From Platycnemis pennipes (lineage: Eukaryota; Arthropoda; Insecta; Odonata; Platycnemididae): a stretch of 64,000 nucleotides of DNA. The position numbers and the translations under genes are program-made. The DNA is taken from contig OW121851.1 in assembly GCA_933228895.1 (NCBI GenBank), positions 126,155,624 to 126,219,623 on the forward strand, in the 5' to 3' direction. Of this stretch, positions 59,646 through 64,000 are shown piece after piece. Below the pieces are notes generated by a model that was not told where the DNA came from, searched no databases, and saw nothing but the letters and a program-made list of their open reading frames with translations. Position 1 is the first letter of the stretch. Each line of letters opens with the position of its first letter.

Positions 59646-59877
59646 AGCTATGACAATCTGAACCCGTCTTTTCCCGCTGAGGAAATACTGAACTTCAACT
59701 TGTTTGCTAAATAGTTTTTGGACAGTGTTTAGAATTATTAAAATTAGAAACTGCTTTATTTATGCCAGTTATGACAACCTGAACCCGTCTTTTCCCACCG
59801 AGTAAATACTAAACTGCAACTTGTTTACTAAATAGTTTTTGGACAGTGTTTAGAATTATTAAAATTAGAAATTGCTT
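59646..59877. repeat. Tandem duplication of about 121 bp
   Basis: Units 59646-59766 and 59767-59877 begin AGCTATGACAATCTGAACCC and AGTTATGACAACCTGAACCC, and both contain AAATAGTTTTTGGACAGTGT and TTAGAATTATTAAAATTAGA. There are about a dozen differences, so this is an older duplication. Confidence 0.9.
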
Positions 59878-60564
59878 GATAATTGCATACAAATGTTGAA
59901 ATCAGTCTGGACAAATACATATATCTTTAGCAAGATGGAATCTTCTAAGGAATGGCAATTATATTATACTTATGTAGAGGTTAGGTGAAAAAAGGGACTA
60001 TCTAGTCTCAATCTCTCCCCAAATTCAGGGGACATTATTATTACACAACTATTCTACACGGTGAAGAAGAACACTAATTACCTGGCCTTCCGTTACTATG
60101 TTGACAAAAATCTATGGTACGTCATAGCGCACTGACATATATCCAGATTTCAACCCGACCTGGCACGAGCATTGTATGTCCTGGGATTAACTTCGGTAGC
60201 TGGCTAATTCTCATGTCCGGATTGGAGCTCTTCCTTGGATTTATGCAATGATGTATTCGATTAGTTCTAGGTCAACGTATGAAAACGTATGAGGAGTCCG
60301 ATATTTCAAGGAATTCTCTACCGTCTACCCGTGCATGGATGTAGAGTTACGTCGCATTGCTCGGTTTGCTGAGTGGCCTCGCTTCACGCCGTTGTCTCAT
60401 TAGCTGAAGCACAGAATATTTTCCGGGACGCGTCGTTCTCATTAAAATGGCTGCAATATTTCACGTACGCTCCAACGCCGTCAACTCCGATGGGTAACCG
60501 CACCAATGCATCATGGGTGCACGGAGGCATTTTTCCAAACCCCGAGTGAATATTTGTCACTCTT
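59878..60564. other. No gene recognised
   Basis: Nothing was recognised up to the 3' end of the LINE at 60565. Confidence 0.5.
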
Positions 60565-60856
60565 AGTAGTAGTTTTAGTTTTTTAAGGTGCGTCGGCGGC
60601 CAACATCATTTTAAACCTCGTCTAAATATTTTGTAAACGAGTTCGTAATTGTACATGAAATATAAGAATGTAAAATGCTAAAAATACTAAACGTACTAAA
60701 ATTCATAATTCATTAAAAGTAGAAGTCTCCTTCAAAAAGGAAAGGACCCGATCGATCATGTTGGGGTCAAAACCTAGGATTTGTCCTAGATTGCCCACAA
60801 CGTTCAATCTTTCTCGTGCAGCACGGTTCGCAATACGCATCACCCTCCGTCAGGAG
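60565..60856 (-). mobile_element. I/LOA-type LINE, 3' part (C-terminus and 3' UTR)
   Basis: Continuation of the LINE interrupted by the hAT element. The minus strand reads ANRAARERLN, NLGQILGFDPNMIDRVLSFL and KETSTFNEL before a stop; 'FLKEIGIFxEI-stop' is the usual end of I/LOA-type proteins. One frameshift is visible near the start. The 3' UTR ends GGCCGCCGACGCACCTTAAA with an A-rich tail (AAAACTAAAACTACTACTAA) near 60565. Confidence 0.8.
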
Positions 60857-61084
60857 CAGTGATGCCAGATTGGTCGGGTTCCCGCCAATTGGGCGGGTTG
60901 AGGGGCTTTGCTGGCGGGTAAAAATTTCATTTTCCGGGTTCCCGCCAACTTGGGCTGGTTGGGCCGACCTCTCCGGAAATTAGGCCGGTACCTAAATAAA
61001 TCCTTAACCTACCTATTTTATACCGAGAGATACCGTAGAACTCACGAAAAAGTTAGAATAAACAATAGTTCTACCGGTAACAAT

Positions 61085-61155
61085 AATACGACCGGTTCCC
61101 CCTGCGAAACACCCTTGAGGTGCCTCGCAGGGTATTATGTAGAAGTAGATGTTAA
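61085..61155 (+). mobile_element. CR1-like LINE 3' end, copy P, nested in the hAT element
   Basis: CCCCCTGCGAAACACCCTTG, AGGTGCCTCGCAGGGTATTA, TGTAGAAGTAGATGTTAAG: the family 3' end with some substitutions. Being inside the hAT interior, it was either carried by the element or inserted later. Confidence 0.8.
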
Positions 61156-61732
61156 GTCAGACTGAAGTGCAAGCACACAGGCTATTATTTAACTCATTAT
61201 TACTTAACTCATTGGGTGGTAGTCTGGGTGGAATCGGTCCCACGGTCGGTAGAATTCCGAGAAAAATATCGCTAGTAGCGGTAGGCTGGAGTTGCAGAGA
61301 GCAATCAATAAATCAGAAATAAATGAGTGTTGACGAGTTCTACTAGCATTTCATAAATTATTTAAAAAAGGAAAAGAAGAAAGTAAAGATAACGAGAATA
61401 TTGGGTACATCACATTTCCACAGATGGATTGTCCCAAGGAAAGTTTTAACACTCCATTAAAAATTTTTAACTACTCGATAAATGTTTTCTGTGTCTTTGG
61501 AATTATTATTAATACTGTCAATGAGCTTGAGCCAGCAACAGCAAAGTATCACTGAATAGTCCTGATACGAGTCCCTACCAAAATGATCGAGCACTTAGCA
61601 ATATTTGCAATTTGTTGAGAATCGCAAAAAGAAATTAATTAAGCATTAATATAAGCACTTCTAAAATATGTTTTTATTAATAGAATGCTATTCATTTCCT
61701 GTTCAAAAAACAACAATTTGAAATGAAAAAAA

Positions 61733-61964
61733 AATTTCTAACGGAGCATTGCAACATTAGAACTTACAATGAAGTTATTTCTCATTTATAAAAGAAAAAG
61801 TCAATGAGGTAAAAGTCGTTGGTCAAATAACGTATATCAATATCGTATACCATATCAATATTTTTCTAACGGAGCATTGCAACATTAGAACTTACAATAC
61901 AGTTATTCCTCATTTATAAAAGAAAAATTCAATGAGGTGAACGTCGTTGGTCAAATAACGTATT
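61733..61964. repeat. Duplicated 102-bp block inside the hAT element
   Basis: 61733-61834 and 61861-61964 share TTTCTAACGGAGCATTGCAA, CATTAGAACTTACAAT, CTCATTTATAAAAGAAAAA and GTCGTTGGTCAAATAACGTA with few differences. The 26-bp spacer is rich in ATATCAATAT. Confidence 0.93.
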
Positions 61965-62327
61965 TAATCATAAACATGTCCCATGATTTGAAATCATTAA
62001 CAATACGAATAATTGTTTTAGAAAACATTAAATGAATTACCTCTTGCAATAATTAATACTTTGTTCAATTTTTCTCTTAGTGTTTCATAAATGTTACCCT
62101 ATTACTATTTGTTCCTTTCCGCGGATTTGATCCGACAAAGTGAATATGAATTGTACATTTTACTATATTAAATGTTTATTTTCATATCGAAATTAAACCA
62201 CCTGGTCATTGTACGTTAAATTTTGTTTAAATCTTCGCTTGCGGCGAGAAAAGAGGGGATTGGGTGGGTTGGGCGGGTTTAAGGCGATCTGGTGGCGGGT
62301 TGAGGGTCGAAAAATCTGACATTACTG

Positions 62328-62875
62328 GTCAGGAGGTGTCTCACAGTGAGGGGGGAGTCGCACCAATCACAATGGGGTTTGATCTTCTCCTTAAAGAGGT
62401 AGGAGGGGGTCAGGGCACTGTGCCCCATTCTCACATATGTGATGACATCTTCTTCCCTCCGAGTCCTCCCAACTGAAGGGGGCCACATAGCTATGTCGGC
62501 CTTAATTTCGCTTAACTTATTTGTTGTTTGCTGATTCCACGTTTCCCTCCACTGCTGAAGTCATACGTTCCTCAAAACAGCCCTCAGATCCTCCACAGGT
62601 ACTTATGCAACGGCAGTGTTGGCCTCTCGCAACGCCTCTTTAGCGGGGGAGTCCGCTGCCCCATTCACTGCTATCCCGACATGTCTAGGAACCAATAAGA
62701 ATTCGATTATGGGAATATTATTATTATTCCCTTTCTCTCGAGGGACATTAGGCTACATCTAATATCCTGGACAATGGGGTGCATTGGGGAAAGGCGGGAA
62801 ATGGCCTACAGTGCACTCACGGAGTGACTGCAGATTGTCACTCTTTTTCTGGCCCAATTACATTAAAGAAGTTAT
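62328..62875 (-). mobile_element. I/LOA-type LINE, RNase H and zinc-knuckle part
   Basis: The minus strand gives VTICSHSVSAL, ISRLSPMHPIVQDIRC, FLLVPRHVGIAVNGAADSPA, KEALREANTA, then MWPPSVGRTRREEDVITYVR, MGHSALTPSYLFKEKIKPHC and DWCDSPLTVRHLL. These are the end of the RNase H domain (the 'VPSHVGIxGNExAD' block) and the 'RREExVLxRLRIGHTxLTHxYLL...PxCxxCxxPLTVRHIL' tail of I-superfamily LINEs. In-frame stops show it is dead. It is 5'-truncated near 62875 and is continued on the other side of the hAT element at 60856. Confidence 0.88.
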
Positions 62876-63839
62876 TGGAAACTATACGTGGTAACATAAT
62901 ACCAACTTTCGTGAGAATACTGCTTTGATTTAAATTGTTCTAGTTATCGTTAACCCGGCAGATGTTGAAGGAGAAAGATAGAAATGGGATTTGAACAGCA
63001 GCGCAGTTTTTTTTACTGGATTTGAAGGAGATCCGAGGCTACCATATGCATTTGTCATCATTGTGGGTAGGCATCCGTCAGCTGAATATTTGCGTCCGTA
63101 TAAGATAAGTATGATAGGCAGAGATTTTTTGTAAGATAAATTTTTAAAAGTAATCTCTGCCGACCGTATTATTCACTTATCGCAAGGTTCCCAGGGGTCC
63201 ATGTTGAATTACCTCATCAATTTGGGTCTGTTGGGGATCTTTCCACCGAACGTTGAAGCAAATACCGCCTTACTAATCAAAAACATATGTCATAATCAGG
63301 TCTCACACCATGTTTCTCAGGATAGGGGCCAATATCATTGCCATCACATCAGTCTGATCCCCTTTGTATTCAAATATATCTCACGTTTCTCATTGCAGAT
63401 ATTGCTTACTCAGTTTAGGTAACTTTGGAGAGTTTGAGGACTAATTAGTCAGATTGGTTATCTACTTATGAAAAGGTATCCTTTGAAAGTAGTTAAGTAG
63501 GCGATACGCCAGGCAAACTTGCCAAGATCGGTGCCGAAGATCCGTGGGCACGCTATCAGAAAACTGATTTTTGAGCTAGGTAAATGCTTCCCTTTCTCTA
63601 AAAGGGGGATCTCAGCATATGCTGAGCATCAAAAAATGAGCTTTATAATCGAAAGATTTTTTTTATTTTATTTTATTTTTTAATTAATAAATGGTACTTT
63701 AAAGTAAAATATTGGTTGGTTCTGTTCCCCAACTAGAAGCTATGAAACCATTAAGCAGAAATCAACTAACTCGTTATCATCATCGCCTCTTTTTCATGTT
63801 TATAAATCTATTATGTAAACGCGAGTTGTAGTATTAGTA
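62876..63839. other. No gene recognised
   Basis: AT-rich sequence with a 16-bp perfect palindrome CTCAGCATATGCTGAG at 63611-63626 and a small hairpin (GGCAGAGATT at 63118-63127, AATCTCTGCC at 63152-63161). The 73-codon frame at 63201-63422 has no motif. Confidence 0.5.
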
Positions 63840-63890
63840 TTTAGGTTGGAGTGCATCGACGGCTAAGGTCATTTTTCACCACTCAACGCC
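63840..63890 (-). mobile_element. SINE or LINE 3' tail fragment
   Basis: The minus strand reads AAATGACCTTAGCCGTCGAT, GCACTCCAACCTAAATACTA and then ATACTACAA. This matches the tail of SINE copy 3 (AAATGACCTCAGCTTACGGT) and also the LINE tail at 60565-60610, so it could come from either. Confidence 0.5.
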
Positions 63891-64000
63891 TTATTCGTGC
63901 TGATAATTTGATATTATAAAAAGGATATTTATTAAGGTAAATGTCACATTGGTAAAATAACTTTATACTTTGCAGTAAAATCCATACTTATTAAAAAAAC

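Larger units (their letters stand above)
60857..62327. mobile_element. Non-autonomous hAT element with 8-bp target duplication
   Basis: GTCAGGAG lies directly on both sides (60849-60856 and 62328-62335). The left end CAGTGATGCCAGATT and the reverse complement of the right end, CAGTAATGTCAGATT, match at 13 of 15. GCGGGTT-type words cluster in both subterminal regions (60871-60960 and 62255-62305), as expected of transposase-binding sites. The interior has no transposase frame; it contains a CR1-like 3' end (61085-61155) and a 128-bp-spaced duplication (61733-61964). Confidence 0.92.

Overview
This window looks like a piece of an arthropod (most likely insect) nuclear genome. It is AT-rich and almost free of genes, with stop codons in every frame. 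Its content is mainly decayed transposable elements of types common in arthropods. Nothing in it looks bacterial, viral or organellar. I could not name the species from the sequence.

Repeats dominate. (1) One non-LTR retrotransposon family, CR1/Jockey-like in its reverse transcriptase tail, is present as about 20 5'-truncated copies on both strands. Its 3' end reads GGTGGCTTGCAGGGTAT(T)ATGTAG and then GTAGAT units. The clearest copies are at 362-840, 1570-1709, 5793-6345, 19200-20047, 21073-21537, 24775-25395, 27780-28226 and 28310-28655. (2) A tRNA-headed SINE of about 330 bp has six copies plus a tail fragment (1-238, 12214-12360, 38580-38910, 41085-41415, 51280-51500, 51805-52050, 63840-63890). 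(3) RTE-like LINE tails lie at 28975-29185, 33600-33960, 46373-46730 and 52200-52660. (4) An I/LOA-type LINE with an RNase H domain (minus strand, 60565-62875) is split by a non-autonomous hAT element (60857-62327) with a perfect 8-bp target duplication. (5) Several MITE-like DNA elements occur: 2551-3085 and 49195-49761 (same family), 4694-4991, 27151-27408, and a pogo/Tigger-like element at 49965-50637. (6) A foldback element with arms of about 330 bp covers 41865-43295.

The only convincing host coding sequence is two candidate plus-strand exons. One is at 45188-45336 (49 codons with both splice sites). The other starts at 51027 and may run to 51275. The first ends and the second begins in phase 0, so they could belong to one gene with repeat-filled introns. 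I do not recognise the protein. A CpG-dense block at 30410-31260 with a TATA box and a matching initiator near 31050 is the best promoter candidate.

The most unusual structures are two abutting perfect palindromes inside one MITE copy (49529-49632), the foldback element with a perfect 20-bp central hairpin (42697-42740), a recurring CTGA-stem-GAAAC motif enclosed by inverted arms (17545-17678, 23717-23913, 56176-56327, 57418-57516), and a decayed 5S rRNA-like sequence (26228-26336, minus).
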